From: Ilumatobacter nonamiensis YM16-303 | Lineage (GTDB): Bacteria; Actinomycetota; Acidimicrobiia; Acidimicrobiales; Ilumatobacteraceae | NCBI RefSeq assembly: GCF_000350145.1 | Contig: NZ_BAOL01000077.1 | Coordinates: 1-56,018 of the forward strand | Length of the DNA: 56,018 bases | Direction: 5' to 3' | Part shown: positions 25,099-33,067 of the stretch, one piece after another | Layout of the letters: every line of letters begins with the position of its first letter | Numbering within the stretch: position 1 is the first letter of the stretch | Program-made: the position numbers and the translations under genes | Notes under the pieces: generated by a model | What the model was told of the DNA's origin: nothing | Databases searched by the model: none | What the model saw: the letters and a program-made list of their open reading frames with translations, nothing else

Positions 25099-26124
25099 AT
25101 GCGCATCGCTGTCACGGGAGCGTCGAGTCTGATCGGCGCCACGCTCGTCGAGTCCCTGCTGCAGAGGGGCGATCAGGTCGTCGCGTTCCAGCGTGGGCAG
25201 ACCGACTCGCCGGACCGTCCGACGCCCGGGCCCGGCGAACTGGTGACCCATCTCGGCGACGTGCGGGACGCGGCGGCGCTCGACGTTGCGCTCGAGCGAT
25301 GCGACGTGGTCGTCCACCTGGCCGCCAAGGTGGGCGTGGTCGGCTCGCGTGACGAGTACGCCTCGGTGAACATCGACGGTACTCGCAACGTCATCGCAGC
25401 CGCCCAGCGACACGGGGCGCGCGGGGTCGTCCACGTCTCGACGCCGTCCGTGGCACACGACGGTCGTCCGATCGTCGGTGGTCGAGCGGAACCGCCGATC
25501 GTCGAGCACGGGACGGCGTGGTATCCCGAGACGAAAGCGATTGCCGAACGACGGGCCCTCGATTCCTCCGACGAACGATGCGCCGTCGTCGCCGTTCGGC
25601 CGCATCTCGTGTGGGGACCGGGCGACACGCAGCTCGTGGGCCGCATCGTCGAGCGTGCCGAGAACGGCCGCCTCGCTCTGGTCGGTGCGGGCCGCTCGTT
25701 GGTGGACACGACCTACGTCGAGAACGCGGCCTCAGCGCTCGTTGCCGCGGTCGACGCGATCGCCCCCGGCGCGGCGTGTGCCGGAAAGGCCTACGTCGTC
25801 AGCAATGGTGAGCCGCGCCCGATCCGTGAACTGGTCGAAGCGTTCTGCGTCGCTGCCGACGTGCCGTTCGAACCGCGGAACGTCCCGCTGGGGGTCGCCC
25901 GTCGGATCGGATCGGTGGTCGACGCGGCGTGGCCGCGACTGCATCGAGAAGACGAACCGCCACTGACCCGATTCCTGGCGGATCAACTCGGCACGGCGCA
26001 CTGGTTCGATCAACGCAACGTGCGGGCGGATCTGGGTTGGCGGCCGAGCGTCTCGATCGACGAGGGACTGGCTGCACTCGGCGATTGGTATCGCGCCCGC
26101 CGCGGCGAGGCACCCAGCCGCTAG
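25099..26124 (+). CDS. oleD: OleD: NAD(P)H-dependent beta-keto acid reductase
   Basis: 341-residue extended short-chain dehydrogenase of the 3-beta-HSD/epimerase type: TGASSLIG at residues 6-13, VHVSTPSVAH near 111-120, and the Tyr142/Lys146 pair in WYPETK. OleD reduces the OleA product to a beta-hydroxy acid, the substrate of OleC. It starts 18 bases after oleBC on the same strand. The order A, BC, D gives a complete pathway from acyl-CoA to long-chain internal alkene. Confidence 0.9.
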   Translation: MRIAVTGASSLIGATLVESLLQRGDQVVAFQRGQTDSPDRPTPGPGELVTHLGDVRDAAALDVALERCDVVVHLAAKVGVVGSRDEYASVNIDGTRNVIAAAQRHGARGVVHVSTPSVAHDGRPIVGGRAEPPIVEHGTAWYPETKAIAERRALDSSDERCAVVAVRPHLVWGPGDTQLVGRIVERAENGRLALVGAGRSLVDTTYVENAASALVAAVDAIAPGAACAGKAYVVSNGEPRPIRELVEAFCVAADVPFEPRNVPLGVARRIGSVVDAAWPRLHREDEPPLTRFLADQLGTAHWFDQRNVRADLGWRPSVSIDEGLAALGDWYRARRGEAPSR

Positions 26125-26137
26125 CCTCCGACCTGCT

Positions 26138-26212
26138 GGCGACGTGGCAGAGTGGCTTACGCAACGGCCTGCAAAGCCGTCTACCCGGGTTCGATTCCCG
26201 GCGTCGCCTCCA
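26138..26212 (+). tRNA. tRNA-Cys (anticodon GCA)
   Basis: Acceptor GGCGACG pairs with CGTCGCC, the anticodon loop CTGCAAA between AACGGC and GCCGTC gives GCA, and the T-arm contains GGTTCGATTCC. CCA is encoded at 26210-26212. It starts 13 bases after oleD. Confidence 0.94.
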
Positions 26213-26221
26213 GAGAGGTGC

Positions 26222-26253
26222 TGGTCACGGGCCTGATTCCAGGCTCGTGACCA
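26222..26253. terminator. Long hairpin between tRNA-Cys and a convergent gene
   Basis: 14-bp stem TGGTCACGGGCCTG/CAGGCTCGTGACCA with one G-T pair and a 4-base loop. It has no T-run on either side. It probably ends transcription or stabilises 3' ends from both directions. Confidence 0.5.
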
Positions 26254-26261
26254 CCCTCTGG

Positions 26262-27398
26262 TCACGGATTCTCGGGTTCGGCTCCCTGTGGGACGGACCC
26301 GATGTGTTCCTCGATCCCGGGCACGAGCTCGGGGGAGCGCAGCCGCTTGTTCACCGCGATCGCCAGCGCCAGCGCAGGTGCCGACAGCATCGCTCCGAGC
26401 AGTCCGGCGATCGCCACTCCACAGACGCTCGAGATGATGCTCGGCAGCGGATGCAGCGACAGACGGTCGCTGGTCAGACGGTTGCCGACGACGGTCTGGA
26501 TGATGTTCTGGGCGACCAGTACGACGACCAGCAGGACGAAGGCCTGTTGAGGTCCGCCTGATCCGAGCGCGACCAGGAAGGCGAACACTCCCGACAGGAT
26601 CGCCCCCAGATACGGGACGTAGGACGTGATGAACGTGACGCCGACCACGGCAATCACGAGCGGCAGGTCGAGCACGATCATCGCGAGCCCGATCACGGAA
26701 GCGGTGACGAGACTGGTCAGGGTGAGTGCGCCGAAGCCGCGTCGAAAGATCATGGTGGCGTCGTCGAGGATCGCCGTACCCAGTTCAGGGGCGACGCCGA
26801 GATGCCGGGCGAGCCAGTTCCGAACGCGGACCCAATCGACGAGGATGTAGTAGAGCATGAACGTCGCGAGGAACACTCCGATCGCGAACGCCATGGTGCT
26901 CGAGAAGACCGTGCCCGCCCAGGTCGCAACGCCGGACAACCACGTGGGTCCCTGGTCGAACCCGGTACCGACGATGCTCTCGCCATCGCCCAACACGTCG
27001 CCGTCGGCGAGCCACTGGTCGATCTCGTCGACCCCGTCGATGAGCGTCGCCCTGATCTCCAACGTCTCGCGCACGATGCCGTTGATCACCAGGATCGTCG
27101 TGACGATGAGGACGGCCCCGAAGATCGCGATCAGCAGCAACGCGCCCGCGGACCGTGGTACCCGGTGGCGCTGCAGCCAGTCGACGACCGGAACGCCCAG
27201 GGCGCCGACGACGACCGCGAGGAGCAATGGTACGACCAGGCCGCTGAACGCCATGATGAGGGAGTAGCCGAGCCCGATCGCGAGAATGATGCCCACGATC
27301 CACCACGACGTCATTCCCCACTGACGGATCCGCGCCTGAGCGCCGCTCCCGACCCCGGCTCGTCGCCGATCGGGCGCTGGACTGGTCGCCTCGGGCAC
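26262..27398 (-). CDS. AI-2E family (PerM/UPF0118-like) transporter
   Basis: 378 residues with about seven to eight transmembrane helices in the AI-2E layout: two to three at the N-terminus (WWIVGIILAIGLGYSL, VVPLLLAVVVGALGV, AGALLLIAIFGAV), a soluble stretch, then a cluster that includes the ITSYVPYLGAILSGVFA loop typical of the family. Family members export or exchange small molecules or ions; despite the name, most are not shown to carry autoinducer-2. The start is GTG with TACACT exactly 6 bases upstream. Confidence 0.85.
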   Translation of the reverse strand: MPEATSPAPDRRRAGVGSGAQARIRQWGMTSWWIVGIILAIGLGYSLIMAFSGLVVPLLLAVVVGALGVPVVDWLQRHRVPRSAGALLLIAIFGAVLIVTTILVINGIVRETLEIRATLIDGVDEIDQWLADGDVLGDGESIVGTGFDQGPTWLSGVATWAGTVFSSTMAFAIGVFLATFMLYYILVDWVRVRNWLARHLGVAPELGTAILDDATMIFRRGFGALTLTSLVTASVIGLAMIVLDLPLVIAVVGVTFITSYVPYLGAILSGVFAFLVALGSGGPQQAFVLLVVVLVAQNIIQTVVGNRLTSDRLSLHPLPSIISSVCGVAIAGLLGAMLSAPALALAIAVNKRLRSPELVPGIEEHIGSVPQGAEPENP

Positions 27399-27404
27399 GC
27401 ACGG

Positions 27405-27410
27405 AGTGTA
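27405..27410 (-). promoter_or_regulatory. -10-like hexamer before the AI-2E transporter gene
   Basis: On the minus strand TACACT ends 6 bases before the GTG at 27398; no Shine-Dalgarno. Fits a leaderless transcript. Confidence 0.4.
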
Positions 27411-27471
27411 GATCGCACGCCTGGAGACTCCGGGGATCGCAACGCACCACGCGGAAGACCGTCGCGGAACG

Positions 27472-27477
27472 TACGCT
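27472..27477 (+). promoter_or_regulatory. -10-like hexamer before phoH
   Basis: TACGCT ends 10 bases before the ATG at 27488. No convincing -35 or Shine-Dalgarno. Confidence 0.3.
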
Positions 27478-27487
27478 GGATGCTCTG

Positions 27488-28453
27488 ATGCCCGCAGCCA
27501 CCACGACCACCGTCGTCGTCCCCGGAACCCACTTGATGACCGCTCTGGTCGGCCCCCGGGACCAGTACCTGCGATTGATCGAGAAGAACTTTCCGAACGT
27601 TCTGATCACCGTGCGCGGCAACGAGGTACGCGTCGAGGGTGAGGACACGCTCGCAGTGGCCGGCGTGGCCCGCCTGTTCGAGGAACTCGTCACCCTGCTG
27701 CAGACCGGTCAGACGCTCGACGAATCGACGCTGGAGCGCATCTTCACCATGATGCGCGCCGACGAGAAGCCAGCAGAGATCCTCGGCCACAGCATCCTCA
27801 AGGGGGCCAAGGGGCGCCAGATCAAGCCGAAGACCGGTGGCCAGAAGCGCTACGTGGACGCGATCGCCGAGAACGTGATCACCTTCGGGATCGGGCCGGC
27901 CGGGACGGGCAAATCGTGGCTCGCTGTAGCGATGGCTGTCCGTGCGTTGCAGGCGAAGGAAGTCCAGCGGATCATCCTGACCCGCCCCGCGGTCGAGGCC
28001 GGGGAGCGCCTCGGGTTCCTGCCCGGCGATCTGATGGCGAAGATCGACCCGTACCTCCGACCGTTGTACGACGCTCTCTACGACATGCTCGACCTCGAGG
28101 CCGTGACGCGGCTCGTCGAGAAGCAGGTGATCGAGATCGCCCCGCTCGCGTTCATGCGTGGACGCACGCTCAACAACAGCTTCATCATCCTCGACGAGGC
28201 GCAGAACACCTCGCCCGAGCAGATGAAGATGTTCCTCACCCGGATCGGATTCGGATCGCGCGTCGTGGTCACCGGCGACGCCACGCAGGTCGACGTGCCG
28301 AACGGCAAGAGTGGTTTGGCGGGACTCGAGCGGACCCTCGCCGGCATCGACGACCTGGCGTTCGTGCGCCTCACCGGGTCCGACGTCGTTCGCCACAAGA
28401 TCGTGGCCGACATCGTCGCCGCCTACGAGCAGTCGGGGAATTCGAAGTCGTGA
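27488..28453 (+). CDS. phoH: PhoH-family ATPase
   Basis: 321 residues. A short N-terminal RNA-binding-like region is followed by the PhoH P-loop ATPase: Walker A GPAGTGKS near 136-143, TRPAVEAGERLGFLPGDL, Walker B FIILDEAQN near 225-233 and VVTGDATQVDVP. PhoH proteins are linked to RNA metabolism and stress, and are almost always followed by ybeY, as here (10 bases). The order phoH-ybeY is the conserved arrangement; era, often downstream, is 22 kb away in this window. Confidence 0.93.
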   Translation: MPAATTTTVVVPGTHLMTALVGPRDQYLRLIEKNFPNVLITVRGNEVRVEGEDTLAVAGVARLFEELVTLLQTGQTLDESTLERIFTMMRADEKPAEILGHSILKGAKGRQIKPKTGGQKRYVDAIAENVITFGIGPAGTGKSWLAVAMAVRALQAKEVQRIILTRPAVEAGERLGFLPGDLMAKIDPYLRPLYDALYDMLDLEAVTRLVEKQVIEIAPLAFMRGRTLNNSFIILDEAQNTSPEQMKMFLTRIGFGSRVVVTGDATQVDVPNGKSGLAGLERTLAGIDDLAFVRLTGSDVVRHKIVADIVAAYEQSGNSKS

Positions 28454-28463
28454 ATCGAGTCCG

Positions 28464-28946
28464 ATGACCTGCACGGTCGTTGCCCGCGACGAGCGAGCTG
28501 AACCAACGGCCGTCCCGGTCGATGTCGAGCGCTGGGCGGAGCTGGCCGAGGCCGCCGCATCGCGTGAAGGCGGCGACGGAGAACTGTCGCTGACGTTCGT
28601 CGATGTCGGTGCGATGACCGAATTGAACGCCGAGCACATGGGCAAGCAGGGGCCGACCGACGTGCTGTCGTTCCCGATGGACGACGAGCCGATGCCGGGT
28701 GTGCCGACGCTGCTGGGCGACATCGTGATCTGCCCCGACGTGGCACTCGCACAGAGCAGCGACCATGCCGGCACCTTCGACGACGAGCTGGCGCTGCTCG
28801 TCGTGCACGGTCTGCTGCACGTCCTCGGTCACGACCACGCGGAGGCTGACGAGACCGCGCTGATGCGGTCGCGCGAACTCGACCTGTTGTCGTCGTTGCA
28901 CTGGGGCGGGCCCCCTCCGGCCGGGTTCCGCCAAGCGCAAGATTGA
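28464..28946 (+). CDS. ybeY: Endoribonuclease YbeY (rRNA maturation factor)
   Basis: 160 residues with the zinc site HGLLHVLGHDH near residues 113-123 and the PTDVLSFPMD motif near 62-71. YbeY takes part in 16S rRNA 3' maturation and ribosome quality control. It is 10 bases after phoH. The C-terminus (GGPPPAGFRQAQD) extends slightly past the usual end. Confidence 0.93.
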   Translation: MTCTVVARDERAEPTAVPVDVERWAELAEAAASREGGDGELSLTFVDVGAMTELNAEHMGKQGPTDVLSFPMDDEPMPGVPTLLGDIVICPDVALAQSSDHAGTFDDELALLVVHGLLHVLGHDHAEADETALMRSRELDLLSSLHWGGPPPAGFRQAQD

Positions 28947-28967
28947 GACCCACCGTTCGGCGGCTCC

Positions 28968-28973
28968 TACGCT
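28968..28973 (+). promoter_or_regulatory. -10-like hexamer before the SDR gene
   Basis: TACGCT ends 6 bases before the ATG at 28980. A possible -35, TTGAGA (28943-28948), lies 19 bases further up, inside the end of ybeY. Suggests a separate leaderless transcript. Confidence 0.4.
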
Positions 28974-28979
28974 CGACGG

Positions 28980-29729
28980 ATGGAAATCTCTCTGGAGGGC
29001 AAGGTCGCGCTGGTCACCGGCGCCTCACGTGGAATCGGCAAGGCGATCGCATCGTCATTTGCTGCATCGGGCGCGAAGGTGATGATCAACAGCCGCAAGC
29101 AGGACAGCCTCGATGCCGCGGCCGCCGAGATGACCGGCGAGGTCGAGACGTTCGCAGCGAACGCCGGAGACGAGGACGCCGGAGAACGCGCGGTCCTCGC
29201 AACCATCGAGCGGTTCGGCCGATTGGACATCCTCGTGAACAACGCTGCGACGAATCCGTACTTCGGCGCGACGATGGAGGTCGACAAGCCACGGTACGAC
29301 AAGACGTTGCAGGTGAACCTCGAAGCCCCGATCTTCTGGAGCCAGGCGGCGTGGAAGCATGCGTTCTCCGAGGAACCCGGTGTCATCGTCAACGTCGCGT
29401 CGGTCGGTGGACTCCGCGCCGAGTTCGGACTCGGTGTCTACAACGTGACGAAGGCGGCGCTGATCCACACCACCCGTCAACTCGCGTCCGAGATCGGACC
29501 GACCCGGGTCGTCGGAATCGCGCCGGGACTCGTCGAGACCGACTTCGCGGCCTACCTCGTCGACAACTTCGGTGAGACCCTCGCCGGACGCCTTCCGACG
29601 AAGCGACTCGGGGATCCCCAGGACATCGCCAATCTCGCCACGTTCCTCGCCAGCGACCTCGCCTCGTGGATCACGGGCGAGACGTACGTGATCGACGGTG
29701 GCGCCGGCGTCGCTCCTGCCGCCGGCTGA
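28980..29729 (+). CDS. Short-chain dehydrogenase/reductase
   Basis: 249-residue classical SDR: TGASRGIGKAI near residues 14-24, NNAATNP in the centre, catalytic Ser in NVASVGG, and YNVTK holding the Tyr/Lys pair; the end DGGAGVAP is typical. The Arg following the glycine-rich motif and SRK at strand two suggest NADPH use. The substrate cannot be assigned; a 3-oxoacyl or secondary alcohol is likely. It lies 33 bases after ybeY but seems to have its own promoter. A small 6-bp hairpin (29739-29753) follows the stop. Confidence 0.85.
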   Translation: MEISLEGKVALVTGASRGIGKAIASSFAASGAKVMINSRKQDSLDAAAAEMTGEVETFAANAGDEDAGERAVLATIERFGRLDILVNNAATNPYFGATMEVDKPRYDKTLQVNLEAPIFWSQAAWKHAFSEEPGVIVNVASVGGLRAEFGLGVYNVTKAALIHTTRQLASEIGPTRVVGIAPGLVETDFAAYLVDNFGETLAGRLPTKRLGDPQDIANLATFLASDLASWITGETYVIDGGAGVAPAAG

Positions 29730-29783
29730 TCGCGACGCCGTCGCCGGGCGACGTTCCTCGGACTCCACGGAGCAAGCGAGCGG

Positions 29784-31280
29784 TCAGCTGACGTCGGGGT
29801 ATCGCTCGGCGTGGTGCACGCTCGGGTCGGTCCGTTCCGGGTTGCTCGGGTCGGGTCCGGCGAGGTCGGGGTACTGGTCGCGGCGTCGAATCGCGGGGAC
29901 TCTCGGGTTCACGAAGCTGACCCAGCGGGATTCGAGTCGTTCGCCGAGCGGATGCCGATAGTTGCCGCGGATCGGTCTCGGTGGCCCGTTCGGTGGGTGC
30001 GGGGTCGCGCCGGATGCTCGGATCGGGTGCCCGCGAGCGTCGGTGAACACCAATCTGTTCGGGTCGTCGGCGTTGCCGGTGATTCCGAGGCGGTGTCGGT
30101 GGTGCATCCGATGATGACGAGCACACAGCACGACGAGATTCGGGGTGTCTGTTCGTCCGCCGTCGGCCCAGTGGATGATGTGGTGCAGGTCCAATCCGCG
30201 GGTCGTGGTGCAGCCGGGCACCTGGCAGCAACGTCGGTCCCGCTGCAAGACGGTGCGACGTGTCCGGTCGGGGATCGTGCGCTGGGTGCGTCCGACCGAG
30301 ACCGGTTTGCCGGCTGCGGCGAAGACGGGATCGATGCTGCCGTCGCAAGTGAGATGGCGCGCAATCGAGTCGGGCAGGCGATCGCCGTGGTCGGTGCGCA
30401 GCGAGCCGTGGAGGTCGAGGTGCAGGTTGACGCGGTACCGGTTTCGACGGGCGGGCTCGGTGACGGTGTCGAGTGAGCGTTGCGCGAGTTCGAACAACGC
30501 ATCGGTATCGCTGACCGGCCGGAAGACGCGTTCGGCGTCGTCGTGGGCGGCGCGGTTCTCGCGTTGGAACACGGCGTCACGTGCTTCGTCGAGGGCGTTC
30601 TCGATCAGCAGTCCGACGTCGGGATCGAGGTCGGCGTGCAGCCACCAACGTCCATCGGCCCCGGTCCCGAACGCCACGCGATTCCGAAGCTCCGACGCTC
30701 CGGACGTGCTGCAGGCTGGTTCGGCGGACGTTGCCTTGCTGCCGGTCGGTGCTTCGCCGCCGGTCGGGGTGTCGTCAGCGTCCAGGCAGCTGGTGACAGC
30801 GGTGCTCTCGTCGGCAGCATCGTCGTCGGCTGGGGGTGTCCAGTGCCAGTCGGTGTTCCTCACGAGGCGGCGAACCTGGGACACCGTCAGCTTCTTCGCC
30901 AGCGACACGACCTGCTCGTCGGCCCAGGCGGGGATGCGCCTGACGATCGGCATCAGCTGATCGAGCGACAACTCGCCGGAACGCATCGCGTCGAGCGACG
31001 TCGGCAATTCGTCAGCGCGCTCGGCTGCGGCGACGAGGTTGTTGGCGAGTGAGGGTCCGATCCCGCATCGCCACGCCAGGAACTGCTGGGGTCGCCACAC
31101 GTCGTGGGCGGCCCAGAACCGTTCGTTCTCCGGGTCGATCAACCAGATGGTCAGATCCAACAACCGACCCATCTGGGCGTTCACGTGACCCGCGACGTCA
31201 TCGCACAACTCCTGGAACGTCGACTCGTCGATCACATCCACAGGGCCGGACGGCTCACCCGGCTTGGGCGTCGTATCCAT
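29784..31280 (-). CDS. DUF222 / HNH endonuclease domain protein
   Basis: 498 residues. The N-terminal half (to about 320) matches DUF222 proteins found in many copies in actinobacteria; residues about 345-400 form an HNH nuclease domain with CQVPGC, LDLHHIIHWADGG and LCARHHRMHH. A low-complexity Asp/Ala/Ser/Thr segment separates two parts of DUF222. The last 90 residues are rich in Pro and Arg. Role is unknown; such proteins may be related to mobile elements, but no inverted repeats or duplications are visible beside it. Confidence 0.83.
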   Translation of the reverse strand: MDTTPKPGEPSGPVDVIDESTFQELCDDVAGHVNAQMGRLLDLTIWLIDPENERFWAAHDVWRPQQFLAWRCGIGPSLANNLVAAAERADELPTSLDAMRSGELSLDQLMPIVRRIPAWADEQVVSLAKKLTVSQVRRLVRNTDWHWTPPADDDAADESTAVTSCLDADDTPTGGEAPTGSKATSAEPACSTSGASELRNRVAFGTGADGRWWLHADLDPDVGLLIENALDEARDAVFQRENRAAHDDAERVFRPVSDTDALFELAQRSLDTVTEPARRNRYRVNLHLDLHGSLRTDHGDRLPDSIARHLTCDGSIDPVFAAAGKPVSVGRTQRTIPDRTRRTVLQRDRRCCQVPGCTTTRGLDLHHIIHWADGGRTDTPNLVVLCARHHRMHHRHRLGITGNADDPNRLVFTDARGHPIRASGATPHPPNGPPRPIRGNYRHPLGERLESRWVSFVNPRVPAIRRRDQYPDLAGPDPSNPERTDPSVHHAERYPDVS

Positions 31281-31286
31281 ATCCAG

Positions 31287-31315
31287 ATCGTACAGACGTT
31301 CGATTCAGGATGCAA
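31287..31315 (-). promoter_or_regulatory. Promoter of the DUF222/HNH gene
   Basis: On the minus strand TTGCAT (31315-31310), a 17-base spacer and TACGAT (31292-31287), the last base 6 from the ATG at 31280. The best complete -35/-10 pair in the window, placing the transcript start on the start codon. Confidence 0.55.
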
Positions 31316-31399
31316 TCGTGTTCGTCAGTCGCTGCGGACCACGCATGTACGATCGGTCGAAACCGAGGGTTCCACGCCGAGCGACTTTGGGGGTCGAAC

Positions 31400-32956
31400 A
31401 TGTACGCAGCGCAACACGCCATCGAGCATCCGGATCGGCCGGCGTTCGTGATGGCGTCGACCGGGGAATCGGTCAGCTACCGCAGCTTCGAAGCTCGGAG
31501 CAACCAACTCGCTCACCTGTTGGAGTCCCACGGTCTCGGCCCACGCGACCACTACTCCATCTTCATGGAGAACAACGATCGGTACTTCGAGGCGTGCGCT
31601 GCGGGGGAGCGGTCGGGGATGTACTACACGTGCATCAACTCGTACCTCACGGCCGAGGAGATGAGCTACATCGTCGACAACTCGGAGTCTCAGGTCGTCA
31701 TCACCTCGACGGCGAAGTTGCCGGTCGTTCTCGACGCGTTGCCGAATCTCGCCGACGTGTCGCTGGTCCTCGTCGTCGGTGGAGCGCCGGACGACGTCGA
31801 CGATCGGGTACGGGACTACGTGACCGCAATTGCCGATCAACCGACGGGAGCGATCGAGCGGGAGTTGCTCGGCTCGGCGATGCTCTACTCGTCGGGGACG
31901 ACGGGCCAGCCGAAGGGCATCATCCGCCCACTCCCGGAGCAGCACCCTTCCGAACAGCTCCCGCTGTTCGACTTCCTGTCCAATCTGTGGCACTACCGCG
32001 ACGACATGGTCTACCTGTCGCCCGCGCCGTTGTACCACTCCGCCCCGCAGGCGGCCGTGAACCTCACCATCCGACAGGGTGGCACCGCGATCGTCATGGA
32101 GCGGTTCGACCCGCTCGAGTACCTCCGACTCATCGAGCGGTACCGGGTGACCCACAGCCAGCTCGTACCCACGATGTTCAGCCGGATGCTGAAGCTCCCG
32201 ATCGAGGATCGAGAGCGGTTCGACCTCTCGTCGCTCGAGTTCGCCGTCCACGCCGCTGCGCCCTGCCCGGTGCAGGTCAAGGAGCAGATGATCGACTGGT
32301 GGGGCCCGATCATCCACGAGTACTACGGCGCGACCGAAGGGCTCGGCTTCTCGGCGTGCAACAGCGAGGAGTGGCTCGCTCACAAGGGCACGGTCGGCAA
32401 GATCGTGCTCGGCGAGGTGTTCGTGGCCGACGACGACATGAACGAGATGCCGACGGGCGTGCCGGGAACGCTGTGGTTCAAGTCCGGAACCGATTTCGAG
32501 TACCACAACGATCCGAGCAAGACCGCCGAAGCGAAGTCGAGTGACGGCACGATGACCACCGTCAACGACGTGGGTTACGTCGACGAGGACAACTTCTTGT
32601 ACCTCACCGACCGGAAGACGTTCATGATCATCTCCGGCGGTGTGAACATCTACCCGCAGGAGACCGAGAACCTGCTGATCACGCATCCGAAGGTGGCCGA
32701 TGCAGCCGTGTTCGGCGTGCCGAACGTCGATCTGGGTGAGGAGGTCAAGGCCGTGGTGCAGCCGATGCCCGGGATCGAGCACGATGAGGCGCTCGCGCTC
32801 GAACTGACCGAGTTCTGTGCGCAGCACCTGTCGCGCCAGAAGGTGCCACGTTCGATCGACTTCGACGCCGAGCTGCCGCGACTCCCGACCGGCAAGCTCT
32901 ACAAACGAGTCCTCCGCGACCGCTACTGGGCCGACGGCGCCAGCAGCATCGTCTGA
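31400..32956 (+). CDS. Acyl-CoA synthetase (AMP-forming, FadD-like)
   Basis: 518-residue ANL-superfamily ligase: LYSSGTTGQPKGI near 168-180, YYGATEGLG, the VGYVDEDNFLYLTDRK hinge, and C-terminal catalytic lysine in PTGKLYKRVLRD. It would activate a fatty or aromatic acid to the CoA thioester; the chain length cannot be told. Start is the ATG 118 bases upstream of which the divergent DUF222 gene begins; a GGGGG stretch lies about 6-10 bases before it. It could feed acyl-CoA to general lipid metabolism or to the ole pathway, but there is no direct link. Confidence 0.85.
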   Translation: MYAAQHAIEHPDRPAFVMASTGESVSYRSFEARSNQLAHLLESHGLGPRDHYSIFMENNDRYFEACAAGERSGMYYTCINSYLTAEEMSYIVDNSESQVVITSTAKLPVVLDALPNLADVSLVLVVGGAPDDVDDRVRDYVTAIADQPTGAIERELLGSAMLYSSGTTGQPKGIIRPLPEQHPSEQLPLFDFLSNLWHYRDDMVYLSPAPLYHSAPQAAVNLTIRQGGTAIVMERFDPLEYLRLIERYRVTHSQLVPTMFSRMLKLPIEDRERFDLSSLEFAVHAAAPCPVQVKEQMIDWWGPIIHEYYGATEGLGFSACNSEEWLAHKGTVGKIVLGEVFVADDDMNEMPTGVPGTLWFKSGTDFEYHNDPSKTAEAKSSDGTMTTVNDVGYVDEDNFLYLTDRKTFMIISGGVNIYPQETENLLITHPKVADAAVFGVPNVDLGEEVKAVVQPMPGIEHDEALALELTEFCAQHLSRQKVPRSIDFDAELPRLPTGKLYKRVLRDRYWADGASSIV

Positions 32957-33067
32957 ACGCCTCGATCGAGGCACACGTTCGGCCACGGGCCCGACGCTTT
33001 CGCGTCCCGGACGGCCGCAGCTGCGTAACGTCTCCGGGATGTCGACGCCGCCTCGGGTGAAGAACCG

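Noticed and set aside
23395-25605. 736-codon open frame on the minus strand
   Set aside because: Antisense to oleBC and oleD, both of which have full catalytic motifs.
29784-31280. DUF222/HNH gene as part of a mobile element
   Set aside because: No terminal repeats, target duplications, transposase or composition shift are visible around it.
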